This document shows positions 1-5,994 of a stretch of DNA of 5,994 nucleotides, piece after piece; positions within the stretch are counted from its first letter, which is position 1, and each line of letters opens with the position of its first letter. Under the pieces are notes generated by a model that was given only the letters and a program-made list of their open reading frames with translations, was not told where the DNA came from and did no database searches. Made by a program: the position numbers and the translations under genes. The stretch spans positions 1 to 5,994 of the forward strand of contig CAAGFN010000116.1 in the NCBI GenBank assembly GCA_900769145.1, in the 5' to 3' direction. The DNA is from Rikenellaceae bacterium (GTDB lineage: Bacteria; Bacteroidota; Bacteroidia; Bacteroidales; UBA932).

Positions 1-639
1 GAATCATTCGTCACGGAGCACCCGGGCAATGAAGTGCATATATCCGACTTTGACGTCACTGCCGATGATTCTCCGTCAAGGCTGATGGACTTGATAGAGA
101 AGACAGGCGGAGCCGACCTCATATTCATTGTCTCCGGAGTGGGCAAGCAGAACCGGGAACTGGTCCCTGAAATCGAGTTCAATATCGTGAAAGTCAATTG
201 TCTGGGCTATGTCAGGATGGCAGATGCGGCTTTCAACTATTTCAAGGCAAGGTCTGCGGCAGAACCCGGATTCAGGGGACATCTCGCAATCGTGTCATCC
301 GTGGCAGGAACCAAGGGAATGGGTACCGGACCGGCCTATTCGTCCACGAAGAAGTTCCAGTCCACCTATCTGGATTCCCTGGCCCAGCTTGCAAGGATGA
401 CCGGACTGCCTCTGGACATTACAGATATCCGTCCGGGATTTGTCAGGACCGACATCCTGTCCAAGGACAAGAAATATCCGATGATTATGACGGTGGATTA
501 TGCTTCCGCATTGATTTTCAAGGCATTGAAGAAGCGTCGCCGCCGGGCGTCCATTGACTGGAGATTTGCTCTCCTGGGCTTTTTCTGGAGCATTGTTCCA
601 CAATGCCTGTGGGAGAGAATGACGGGTTTCAAATCATAA
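1..639 (+). CDS. SDR-family NAD(P)-dependent oxidoreductase, 5' end outside the window
   Basis: The frame is open from base 1, giving 212 visible residues. Seen: a DFDVT segment (visible residues 16-20) typical of the strand after the Rossmann fold, VSGVG at 44-48 in place of the NAG motif, N66 in NIVKVN, the catalytic set S100-Y113-K117 (SSVAG, then YSSTK), and RPGFVRTDI after strand 6. The glycine-rich TGxxxGIG loop is absent because it lies upstream, so roughly 40-50 residues are missing. The GTG at 34 is therefore not the start. The family oxidises or reduces hydroxyl/keto groups with NAD(P)(H); the substrate is unknown. The C-terminus has a basic run (KKRRRR, about 177-182) and then a hydrophobic stretch (about 187-208), suggesting peripheral membrane contact. 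The stop is 4 bp before the glycosyltransferase start, so the two are probably cotranscribed. Family call secure, role unknown. Confidence 0.93.
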   Translation, partial: ESFVTEHPGNEVHISDFDVTADDSPSRLMDLIEKTGGADLIFIVSGVGKQNRELVPEIEFNIVKVNCLGYVRMADAAFNYFKARSAAEPGFRGHLAIVSSVAGTKGMGTGPAYSSTKKFQSTYLDSLAQLARMTGLPLDITDIRPGFVRTDILSKDKKYPMIMTVDYASALIFKALKKRRRRASIDWRFALLGFFWSIVPQCLWERMTGFKS

Positions 640-643
640 TTTC

Positions 644-1984
644 ATGGCTACATTCAAGTTCATATCAGATATAAACACAGGCAGCACGGACGGCCTCAGG
701 AAGGCTGCGCAGGGGCTTGTGGAGGATTTCATCGTATTCAATACCAGACCCTTTCCCTGCGACTGGGGATATCTGGCATTGGAGAGAATAGCATCGGTGG
801 CCGAGTCCACCGGGGCGGATTTGCTGTACTCGGACTATTACGAGCTGGTCGAGGCTCCGGATGGCGGTACGGTCAGGAGGAAGCATCCTGTAATCGACTG
901 CTCCAGAGGGGCTTTGAGGGACGATTTCGATTTCGGCCCGGTGATAGTATTCCGTTCATCCTCATTCCTGAGGGCATTGTCCGGGATGAATGTTGACAGA
1001 CGTTTCGGAGCCCTCTATGAACTGCGGCTGAGGATGGATAAAATTGTCCATATCGGAGAATACCTCTATACCGAGATTGAAACCGACCTGCGCAAGTCGG
1101 GTGAGAAACAGTTCGACTATGTGAATCCGCGAAACAGGGAGGTCCAAATCGAGATGGAGGAAATCTGCACGGAGCACCTGAAGCGAATCGGGGCCTATAT
1201 CGCTCCCGGATTCAAGCCGGTGAGTCCTGCCCCGGACTTCGCTCCGGAGGTTACCGCCTCTGTCATCATTCCCGTTTACAACAGGGTCAGAACGGTGGCC
1301 GATGCTGTCCACAGCGCACTCTCGCAGCAATGTGACTTCTGTTTCAATGTCATTGTCGTGGACAATCACTCCACCGACGGGACTTCCGGAAAACTGGCCT
1401 CGATTGAGGACCCGAGGCTCAAAGTCATTGTCCCCGAAAGGGATGACCTCGGTATCGGTGGCTGCTGGAACCTGGCCGTGAACAGCCCTCATTGCGGAAT
1501 GTACGCCGTCCAGCTGGACAGCGACGATATCTACAGGGACGGCACTACATTGCAGAAAATCATTGACCTTTTCCGGAGTGAAGGCTGCGGAATGGTGGTC
1601 GGGGCATACGAGATGACGGATTTTGACCTGAATCCTCTGCCTCCAGGAATCATTGACCATAGGGAGTGGACCGATGTGAATGGCCGGAACAATGCATTGA
1701 GGGTCAATGGATTGGGAGCTCCTAGAGCCTTCTATGTCCCGCTTCTCAGAAGTATCGGTTTCCCGAATGTGAGCTATGGCGAGGACTATGCGGTGGGACT
1801 CAGGATCTGCCGCGAGTACCGCATTGGAAGAATCTATGAGCCGCTGTATTGCTGCCGCCGCTGGGAGGGCAATTCCGATGCGGCCCTCAGCATTGAGAAG
1901 GTCAATGCCAACAATTCATACAAGGACAGCATCCGTACCTGGGAATTGGAAGCCCGAATAAGAATGAATGCCAATGACAGATAA
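644..1984 (+). CDS. Family-2 glycosyltransferase with an extra degenerate GT-A-like N-terminal half
   Basis: 446 residues. The C-terminal half is a standard GT-A family-2 domain: SVIIPVYNR at 206-214, VVDNHSTDGT at 238-247, an acidic DxD-type LDSDD at 291-295 for metal and nucleotide-sugar binding, GEDYAVGLRI at 379-388 with the acidic pair expected of the catalytic-base helix, and a CCRRWEGNSDAA segment near 403-414. It should transfer a sugar from a nucleotide-sugar to an unknown acceptor. Residues about 20-185 resemble the second half of another GT-A domain (GLRKAAQG, then FIVF, GADLLYSDYYE, ELRLRMDKIVHIGEYLY), but the DxD position reads FNTRP. No signal peptide or membrane segment is visible, so it is probably cytosolic. 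The ATG at 644 lies 4 bp after the SDR stop, behind A/T-rich sequence with no Shine-Dalgarno, as is normal in Bacteroidota. The 3' end overlaps the next gene by 17 bp. Substrate not predictable. Confidence 0.9.
   Translation: MATFKFISDINTGSTDGLRKAAQGLVEDFIVFNTRPFPCDWGYLALERIASVAESTGADLLYSDYYELVEAPDGGTVRRKHPVIDCSRGALRDDFDFGPVIVFRSSSFLRALSGMNVDRRFGALYELRLRMDKIVHIGEYLYTEIETDLRKSGEKQFDYVNPRNREVQIEMEEICTEHLKRIGAYIAPGFKPVSPAPDFAPEVTASVIIPVYNRVRTVADAVHSALSQQCDFCFNVIVVDNHSTDGTSGKLASIEDPRLKVIVPERDDLGIGGCWNLAVNSPHCGMYAVQLDSDDIYRDGTTLQKIIDLFRSEGCGMVVGAYEMTDFDLNPLPPGIIDHREWTDVNGRNNALRVNGLGAPRAFYVPLLRSIGFPNVSYGEDYAVGLRICREYRIGRIYEPLYCCRRWEGNSDAALSIEKVNANNSYKDSIRTWELEARIRMNANDR
1968..1984 (+). promoter_or_regulatory. 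Overlapping stop/start joining the glycosyltransferase and fusion-protein genes
   Basis: The glycosyltransferase stop TAA is at 1982-1984, while the next frame begins at ATG 1968 or ATG 1974, giving a 17- or 11-bp overlap. No Shine-Dalgarno-like sequence precedes either start. This suggests translational coupling or reinitiation within one mRNA. Which ATG is used cannot be decided from the sequence. Confidence 0.6.
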
Positions 1985-4223
1985 CTCTCAGATAACCAAA
2001 TTCGTAAAGGACCAGCTCTCCGTCTGGTCCCTTGCATCGTCCAATTTCCGGTCCCTCAAGAATGCGGAAATCAAGGAGATGGAGGTAGGCGGGCTGAAAG
2101 TCAGATGCCAGCACAATCCTGAGCGCATCAGGTCTTCAGCGGCAAAGGTGGACGGAGTCTCGATAAAAGCCCGGAAATGTTTCCTCTGCGCCGTGAACCG
2201 GCCACCTGAGCAGAGCTCAATGCAGTTTGAGGGCAGGAAGGGCCGGAAATACGACATTCTCGTCAATCCCTATCCTATTTTTCCGTCGCATCTCGTGATT
2301 GCACGGAATGCCCACGTTCCCCAGACTATATGGCACAGGGTCGTGGACATGACGGATATCGCAAGACATTTTCCGGATTACACTGTCTTCTATAACGGTC
2401 CTGAATGCGGGGCCTCGGCACCTGACCACATGCACTTCCAGGCCTGCCCGAGGGGACTCATGCCGCTGGAGAATGAGATTGACAGCCTGTTTGGGGACAA
2501 TGCCGGAGGAATGGATTACATCACCTCCGTCCAGGAAGCGGAACTCTTTCATTACAAGGGGTTTACAAAGGGCATATTCGCAATGAGGGCCAGGACCTCC
2601 AAGTCTTTCGCCAAGCTTTTTTACCGTCTCCTGGACTGCCTGCCTTGCCGTGAAACCTCGCCCGAGCCTATGTTCAACCTTCTCGTCTGGTACAGTGTCC
2701 GTCCTTCCGAAAAGGTCTCAGGCATATCCCACGGCCGTTTCGGGGAATACAGGGCAGTGCTTATGGCACGGGACAGGCACCGCTCCCACCATTATTTTTC
2801 CGAGGGCGACGACCATCTCACAATGAGCCCCGGATGTGCGGATATGGCAGGCCTCTTCATAGTTCCGCAGGCGGATGATTTTGCCAAAATCAATCCCCGG
2901 CTCCTCGGTGAAATGCTTTCCGAGGTGTCCATTGACGGGGATGCCGAGAACAAGGTGATTTGGAAACTGACCAGGACCCAGCCTGAACTTCAGGTAGGGA
3001 TAATGTCCGGCAAGGAAATAGAATTCGAAATCATTTCTGACGGGGCAGGCCGCCAGAGGGTCTGCTTCGAGAACGGACGGATATCATACAACGGGACATT
3101 GTACGACGAACTTCTGTTTGATGCCAGGACGATGTCAACAATGTTCGCCGAGCCGACATTCATCCTTTACGGGGTGACCATCGGCGTGGATTTCCATTGG
3201 GAGAGGAAACAGACACAGCGGTTCGCAGGTTCCCTGAAGTTCATTGTCGAGGGGGACAATGTGGTGGCTGTCAATGTAATAGGCGTGGAGGACTATCTCT
3301 TGAGCGTCATCTCTTCGGAGATGAGTCCGACAGCCCCGTTGGAATATCTGAAGGCCCACGCAGTGATTTCACGCACTTGGGTGATGAAGCAGATTGCCCG
3401 CAGGAAGACAAACGGCAATGCAGTACAATGTCCCGCAGACAGGCTGGAGGACGGAGTCCTGCATATTGAGAAATGGTTCGACACCAATGATCACAAGGCC
3501 TTCGATGTTTGTGCGGATGATCATTGCCAGAGATACCAGGGGCTGACCCTGGCTATAGGCGTCAATGCACGCAAGGCCGTGGATGAGACCTGGGGAGAGG
3601 TGCTTGAGTATGAAGGAAGTCTCTGTGACGCAAGGTTTTCCAAATGCTGCGGCGGGGTCACCGAGGAATTCGGGACCTGCTGGGCGGATGAGGACCACCC
3701 ATATCTGAAATCTGTCCAGGACCCGTTCTGCAATACTGGCGACGGGGCAATTCTCCGGATGGTTCTCAATGATTACGATTTGGAGACCAAGGACTTCTAC
3801 AGATGGCAGGTGAAGTACAAGAGAAGCGTGTTGTCGGAACTGATATCCAGGCGCTCAGGCCACGATATCGGTTTGCTGAAGGAGTTGAGGCCTCTTCGCC
3901 GGGGCCCCTCAGGAAGGATATATGAACTTCTGGTTGTCGGCTCGAAAATGTCAATGTCGGTGGGCAAAGAGTTGATAATCAGGCGTTTCTTGTCTGAGTC
4001 CCATCTGAAGAGCTCGGCATTTACGGTCAGGGTCGAGAAGGGACTTGCCGAGGAAGAGGACATCATTGTCCTGGATGGCTCCGGATGGGGACACGGCGTG
4101 GGATTCTGCCAAATAGGCGCCGCGGTTATGGCCGTCAGGGGCAATGATTACAGGGCCATCCTCTCTCATTATTATCCCGGAGCTATAGCCTGCCGGCATC
4201 TGGAAACTATTGAAAATCAATGA
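1968..4223 (+). CDS. DUF4922 (GalT/Ap4A-phosphorylase-like) and SpoIID/LytB domain fusion protein
   Basis: 751 residues, two domains. Residues about 20-340 look like the GalT/Ap4A-phosphorylase fold (DUF4922): CFLC at 71-74 followed by NRPPEQ at 77-82, then YNGPECGASAPDHMHFQ at 142-158 ending in HxHxQ, where H156 would be the nucleophile, and FNLLVWYS at 236-243 like the C-terminal half of ATP-dependent phosphorylases. Residues about 340-745 form a SpoIID/LytB domain: VTIGVDFHWERK at 403-414, VEDYLLSVISSEMSP at 440-454 with E451 at the catalytic glutamate position of SpoIID lytic transglycosylases, KAHAVISRTW at 462-471, a Cys/His cluster H509, C515, H519, C520, KCCGG at 559-563, and GWGHGVGFCQIGA at 706-718. 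No signal peptide or membrane anchor is visible, so the protein appears cytosolic. It may start at ATG 1968 or at 1974; both overlap the glycosyltransferase end. The reading frame is intact. Domain calls are firm; the reaction is unproven. Confidence 0.9.
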   Translation: MPMTDNSQITKFVKDQLSVWSLASSNFRSLKNAEIKEMEVGGLKVRCQHNPERIRSSAAKVDGVSIKARKCFLCAVNRPPEQSSMQFEGRKGRKYDILVNPYPIFPSHLVIARNAHVPQTIWHRVVDMTDIARHFPDYTVFYNGPECGASAPDHMHFQACPRGLMPLENEIDSLFGDNAGGMDYITSVQEAELFHYKGFTKGIFAMRARTSKSFAKLFYRLLDCLPCRETSPEPMFNLLVWYSVRPSEKVSGISHGRFGEYRAVLMARDRHRSHHYFSEGDDHLTMSPGCADMAGLFIVPQADDFAKINPRLLGEMLSEVSIDGDAENKVIWKLTRTQPELQVGIMSGKEIEFEIISDGAGRQRVCFENGRISYNGTLYDELLFDARTMSTMFAEPTFILYGVTIGVDFHWERKQTQRFAGSLKFIVEGDNVVAVNVIGVEDYLLSVISSEMSPTAPLEYLKAHAVISRTWVMKQIARRKTNGNAVQCPADRLEDGVLHIEKWFDTNDHKAFDVCADDHCQRYQGLTLAIGVNARKAVDETWGEVLEYEGSLCDARFSKCCGGVTEEFGTCWADEDHPYLKSVQDPFCNTGDGAILRMVLNDYDLETKDFYRWQVKYKRSVLSELISRRSGHDIGLLKELRPLRRGPSGRIYELLVVGSKMSMSVGKELIIRRFLSESHLKSSAFTVRVEKGLAEEEDIIVLDGSGWGHGVGFCQIGAAVMAVRGNDYRAILSHYYPGAIACRHLETIENQ
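4220..4223 (+). promoter_or_regulatory. ATGA stop/start overlap coupling the fusion gene and the permease gene
   Basis: The TGA that ends the fusion gene (4221-4223) is nested in the ATG of the permease (4220-4222), a classic 4-bp overlap linked with translational coupling. The preceding bases are A/T-rich (TTGAAAATCA) with no Shine-Dalgarno, as usual for Bacteroidota. A second in-frame ATG at 4223 would give a 1-bp overlap instead. Confidence 0.65.
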
Positions 4224-5599
4224 TGAAGAATCGCATGAGCATATCCGGAGCCAAGTCTCCGTGGTGGTGGATTCCGACCCTGTATTTCGCGGAGGGAATC
4301 CCGTATTTCGTGGTTAACAGCATATCTGTGACAATGTTCACGAAGATGGGAGTGCCGAACGGGGAGATGGCCCTGTTCACCAGCCTCCTCTATCTTCCCT
4401 GGACATTGAAGCCGCTCTGGAGCCCGCTGGTGGACATTTTCAAGTCGAAAAGATGGTGGATAATCACGATGCAGGCATTGATGACAGCTGCATTCATATT
4501 GCTGGTTTTCAGCATTCCGCATCCTTCGCCAGAGACCATCGCCTCCGGGCAGACACCTTCCGGGCTGTTTACATTCACATTGATATTGTTCATCATCACG
4601 GCATTCGCATCGGCGACTCACGACATTGCGGCTGACGGTTTCTATATGGTGGTTCTCGAGCCCGGCCAGCAATCTTTCTTCGTGGGGATCAGGAGCACAT
4701 TCTACAGGCTCTCATCCATTTTCGGGCAGGGAGTCCTCGTGGTCATCGCCGGGTTGATTGAGACTCGTACTGGAAATATTCCGCTTGCCTGGACTGTGAC
4801 AATGGCGGTGACTGCCGTCATATTCGCATTGATGACGGTTTACAATATGTTTTTGCTGCCGAGGCATAAGGCTGATGTGGCCGTGAAATCGACGGGAAAG
4901 TCCCCGGCGGGAGAGTTTGCAAGGGCGTTCGTGACATTCTTCCGCAAGCCCGGCATCCTCGTGGCACTTGCATTTATGCTGATGTACAGGCTGCCCGAGG
5001 CCCTTCTCCTGAAGATGGTCAATCCGTTCCTTCTCTCTTCCGCTGAGCAGGGCGGGCTCGGTCTTCCTACTGCTACAGTGGGTCTGGTTTACGGCACAAT
5101 AGGCGTGATATCCCTGACTGTAGGCGGAATTATCGGGGGAATGGCCGCTTCAAGATGGGGCCTGAAGAAATCGCTCTGGCCTATGGCCGCATTCCTTGCC
5201 CTGCCTTGCGCCGCATACTTGTACATGAGTATGTCAATGACTCATAACATTGTGGTAATCAGTGCATTGATTGCATTCGAACAATTCGGCTACGGCTTCG
5301 GTTTCACTGCATATATGCTGTATATGATGTATTTTTCGGAAGGGGAGTACAAGACCTCGCATTATGCGATTTGCACAGCCTTCATGGCCTTGAGCATGAT
5401 GATTCCGGGGGCATTCGCAGGCTATATCCAGGAGATGACAGGATATGTGAACTTCTTCTGGGTGGTAATGATTTGCTGCCTTGCCACCGTAGCCGTGACC
5501 GGCTTGCTGAAGGTTGACCCTGAATATGGTAAAGTTGTAAACCTCAAATCCGCAACTACGCGCATAAGATATCGACGCGAAAAGAATCAGCATCAATAG
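4220..5599 (+). CDS. AmpG-like major facilitator superfamily permease
   Basis: 459 residues with about twelve hydrophobic segments (roughly 17-40, 47-73, 79-99, 114-136, 155-180, 187-213, 244-270, 285-308, 317-336, 343-371, 382-404, 409-430), so an inner-membrane transporter. Features of the AmpG type include LYFAEGIPYF at 21-30, LPWTLKPLWSPLVD at 59-72 (the loop after helix 2) and ASATHDIAADGF at 130-141, which parallels the SASQDI segment of E. coli AmpG. AmpG imports GlcNAc-anhydroMurNAc muropeptides by proton symport in Gram-negative bacteria; that substrate is an inference here. Related SLC33/acetyl-CoA-transporter-like proteins share this fold and are the main alternative. The ATG at 4220 shares an ATGA with the upstream stop, implying translational coupling; a second ATG at 4223 is equally possible. 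The last ~20 residues are basic, hydrophilic and of different codon use from the rest. Confidence 0.88.
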   Translation: MMKNRMSISGAKSPWWWIPTLYFAEGIPYFVVNSISVTMFTKMGVPNGEMALFTSLLYLPWTLKPLWSPLVDIFKSKRWWIITMQALMTAAFILLVFSIPHPSPETIASGQTPSGLFTFTLILFIITAFASATHDIAADGFYMVVLEPGQQSFFVGIRSTFYRLSSIFGQGVLVVIAGLIETRTGNIPLAWTVTMAVTAVIFALMTVYNMFLLPRHKADVAVKSTGKSPAGEFARAFVTFFRKPGILVALAFMLMYRLPEALLLKMVNPFLLSSAEQGGLGLPTATVGLVYGTIGVISLTVGGIIGGMAASRWGLKKSLWPMAAFLALPCAAYLYMSMSMTHNIVVISALIAFEQFGYGFGFTAYMLYMMYFSEGEYKTSHYAICTAFMALSMMIPGAFAGYIQEMTGYVNFFWVVMICCLATVAVTGLLKVDPEYGKVVNLKSATTRIRYRREKNQHQ

Positions 5600-5709
5600 T
5601 GAAAAGAGGGTACAGGGCATCTAATGTCACCATAAAGACATATAAATTCCCCTTACCCCACCATGCGACTTGAGGCAATACGCAGAATCATAACCATAAG
5701 TTGTTGGCG
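5600..5709. other. Intergenic spacer holding the operon 3' end and probably the IS terminus
   Basis: This 110-bp stretch between two convergent stops contains no credible gene. It is more AT-rich than the operon. I see only weak inverted repeats: ATGTC at 5624-5628 with GACAT at 5637-5641, and GGGTA at 5608-5612 with TACCC at 5654-5658. Neither has the stem length or the trailing T-run of a confident intrinsic terminator. The terminal inverted repeat of the adjacent insertion sequence probably lies here. A C-rich block at 5649-5662 is one possible edge, but it cannot be fixed without the other end of the element. Confidence 0.5.
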
Positions 5710-5994
5710 TTATCCAAAATCATTCTGGAACACATTGGCATAAGCATTGTTGCATGAATAGATATTCAGCACATACTTCCTTGATGTCTTTATCCATTTG
5801 GCCGGCACCGAGATGAACCTGAAGACAAACGCCTTGATGCGGCTTGTTGCTTTGAGTCCGAACTTCTTTACGTCAAGCCTTTCCATGATGAATTTGTAGA
5901 AGTTGCGTATGAGTGCCGTGAGCAGAAGAAACACAGTGTTTTCGCCCATGAATGATTTCGGCAGTCTGTTCCATCCGAATCCGTTGTTCATGTC
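5710..5994 (-). CDS. IS1380-family transposase, C-terminal part (5' end outside the window)
   Basis: The minus-strand frame is open from the right edge to a TAA at 5710-5712, giving 94 visible residues including a D codon at the very edge. Seen: NNGFGWNRLPKSFM, then ENTVFLLLTALIRNFY, then FRFISVPAKWI. These are hallmarks of the C-terminal end of IS1380-type (DDE) transposases common in Bacteroides and relatives, where the first block usually reads NNDFGW. Full-length members run to roughly 420-440 residues, so about three quarters, including most of the catalytic core, is outside. The internal ATG at 5991 is not the start, because the conserved block runs through it. The visible C-terminus has no frameshift or internal stop, so the gene may be intact. 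It is convergent with the operon and unrelated to it in function. The alternative, a solo remnant, cannot be excluded. Confidence 0.88.
   Translation of the reverse strand, partial: DMNNGFGWNRLPKSFMGENTVFLLLTALIRNFYKFIMERLDVKKFGLKATSRIKAFVFRFISVPAKWIKTSRKYVLNIYSCNNAYANVFQNDFG
5710..5994 (-). mobile_element. IS1380-family insertion sequence, one end only
   Basis: The transposase C-terminus marks the right-hand part of an insertion sequence lying on the minus strand and continuing past the window edge. The true element boundary should lie left of 5710, within about 5530-5709. I could not identify the terminal inverted repeat or the target-site duplication, because only one end is visible. GC here (about 45-48% in sampled lines) is lower than in the operon (about 55% in a sampled line), in keeping with separate origin. 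Confidence 0.75.

Noticed and set aside
34..36. GTG as a possible start of the SDR gene
   Set aside because: The reading frame stays open to base 1, and an SDR starting here would lack the first Rossmann strand and glycine-rich cofactor loop. The true start must be upstream of the window.
962..1660. Long minus-strand open frame (232 residues) opposite the glycosyltransferase gene
   Set aside because: The translation shows no family motif or coherent hydrophobic pattern, and the plus-strand frame here has clear GT-A motifs. It is an antisense shadow.
3200..4000. Possible frameshift or gene split inside the DUF4922-SpoIID gene
   Set aside because: Motifs from both domains occur in one uninterrupted frame in the expected order, so this is a true fusion in this sequence.
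4217..4672. Minus-strand open frame (151 residues) opposite the permease start
   Set aside because: It is rich in Cys, Arg and His with no recognisable domain, and mirrors hydrophobic transporter codons on the other strand.
1..5599. Recurrent GCATTG/CATTGA short words across all four genes
   Set aside because: They fall in varied frames and mostly reflect frequent Ala-Leu and Ile-Asp codons. They are not spaced or paired as repeats or binding sites.
5234..5620. Minus-strand open frame crossing the permease 3' end, with a hydrophobic N-terminus resembling a signal peptide
   Set aside because: The hydrophobic start is read from AT-rich spacer, and the rest is antisense to transporter helices. 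There is no family match or conserved motif.
5624..5641. Inverted repeat ATGTC/GACAT as a transcription terminator
   Set aside because: The stem is only 5 bp with an 8-base loop and no following T-run, which is too weak to call.

Overview
The window looks like chromosome from a Bacteroidota bacterium, most likely Bacteroidales. The gene families and the composition point this way. There are no Shine-Dalgarno-like sequences before the internal starts, which instead follow A/T-rich stretches. Coding GC is roughly 50-55% by spot counts. The DUF4922-SpoIID fusion and the IS1380-type transposase tail are both of the kind I know from Bacteroides and its relatives. I cannot name the genus.

Positions 1-5599 hold four plus-strand genes packed as one apparent operon. 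(1) The 3' part of a short-chain dehydrogenase/reductase (SDR) runs off the left edge. (2) After 4 bp comes a 446-residue glycosyltransferase with an active-looking family-2 GT-A domain in its C-terminal half. Its N-terminal half appears to be a degenerate partial GT-A domain. (3) Overlapping by 17 bp is a 751-residue two-domain protein. Its N-terminal half is DUF4922-like, of the GalT/Ap4A-phosphorylase type with an HxHxQ motif, and its C-terminal half is a SpoIID/LytB domain. It has no visible signal peptide. (4) Sharing an ATGA stop/start is a 12-helix permease of the AmpG-like major facilitator type. The operon promoter and any earlier genes lie left of the window.

Positions 5600-5709 are noncoding and more AT-rich. 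From 5710 to the right edge, on the minus strand, is the C-terminal end of an IS1380-family transposase. An insertion sequence therefore sits just downstream of, and convergent with, the operon.

The gene set suggests handling of imported cell-wall or glycan fragments. The permease would bring in muropeptide-like sugars. A SpoIID domain, whose known relatives cut denuded peptidoglycan glycan strands, sits in an apparently cytosolic protein fused to a nucleotidyl- or phosphoryl-transfer domain. A glycosyltransferase and an SDR could process or conjugate the products. The domain identities are well supported by motifs. The pathway is inference and is the most interesting hypothesis here.
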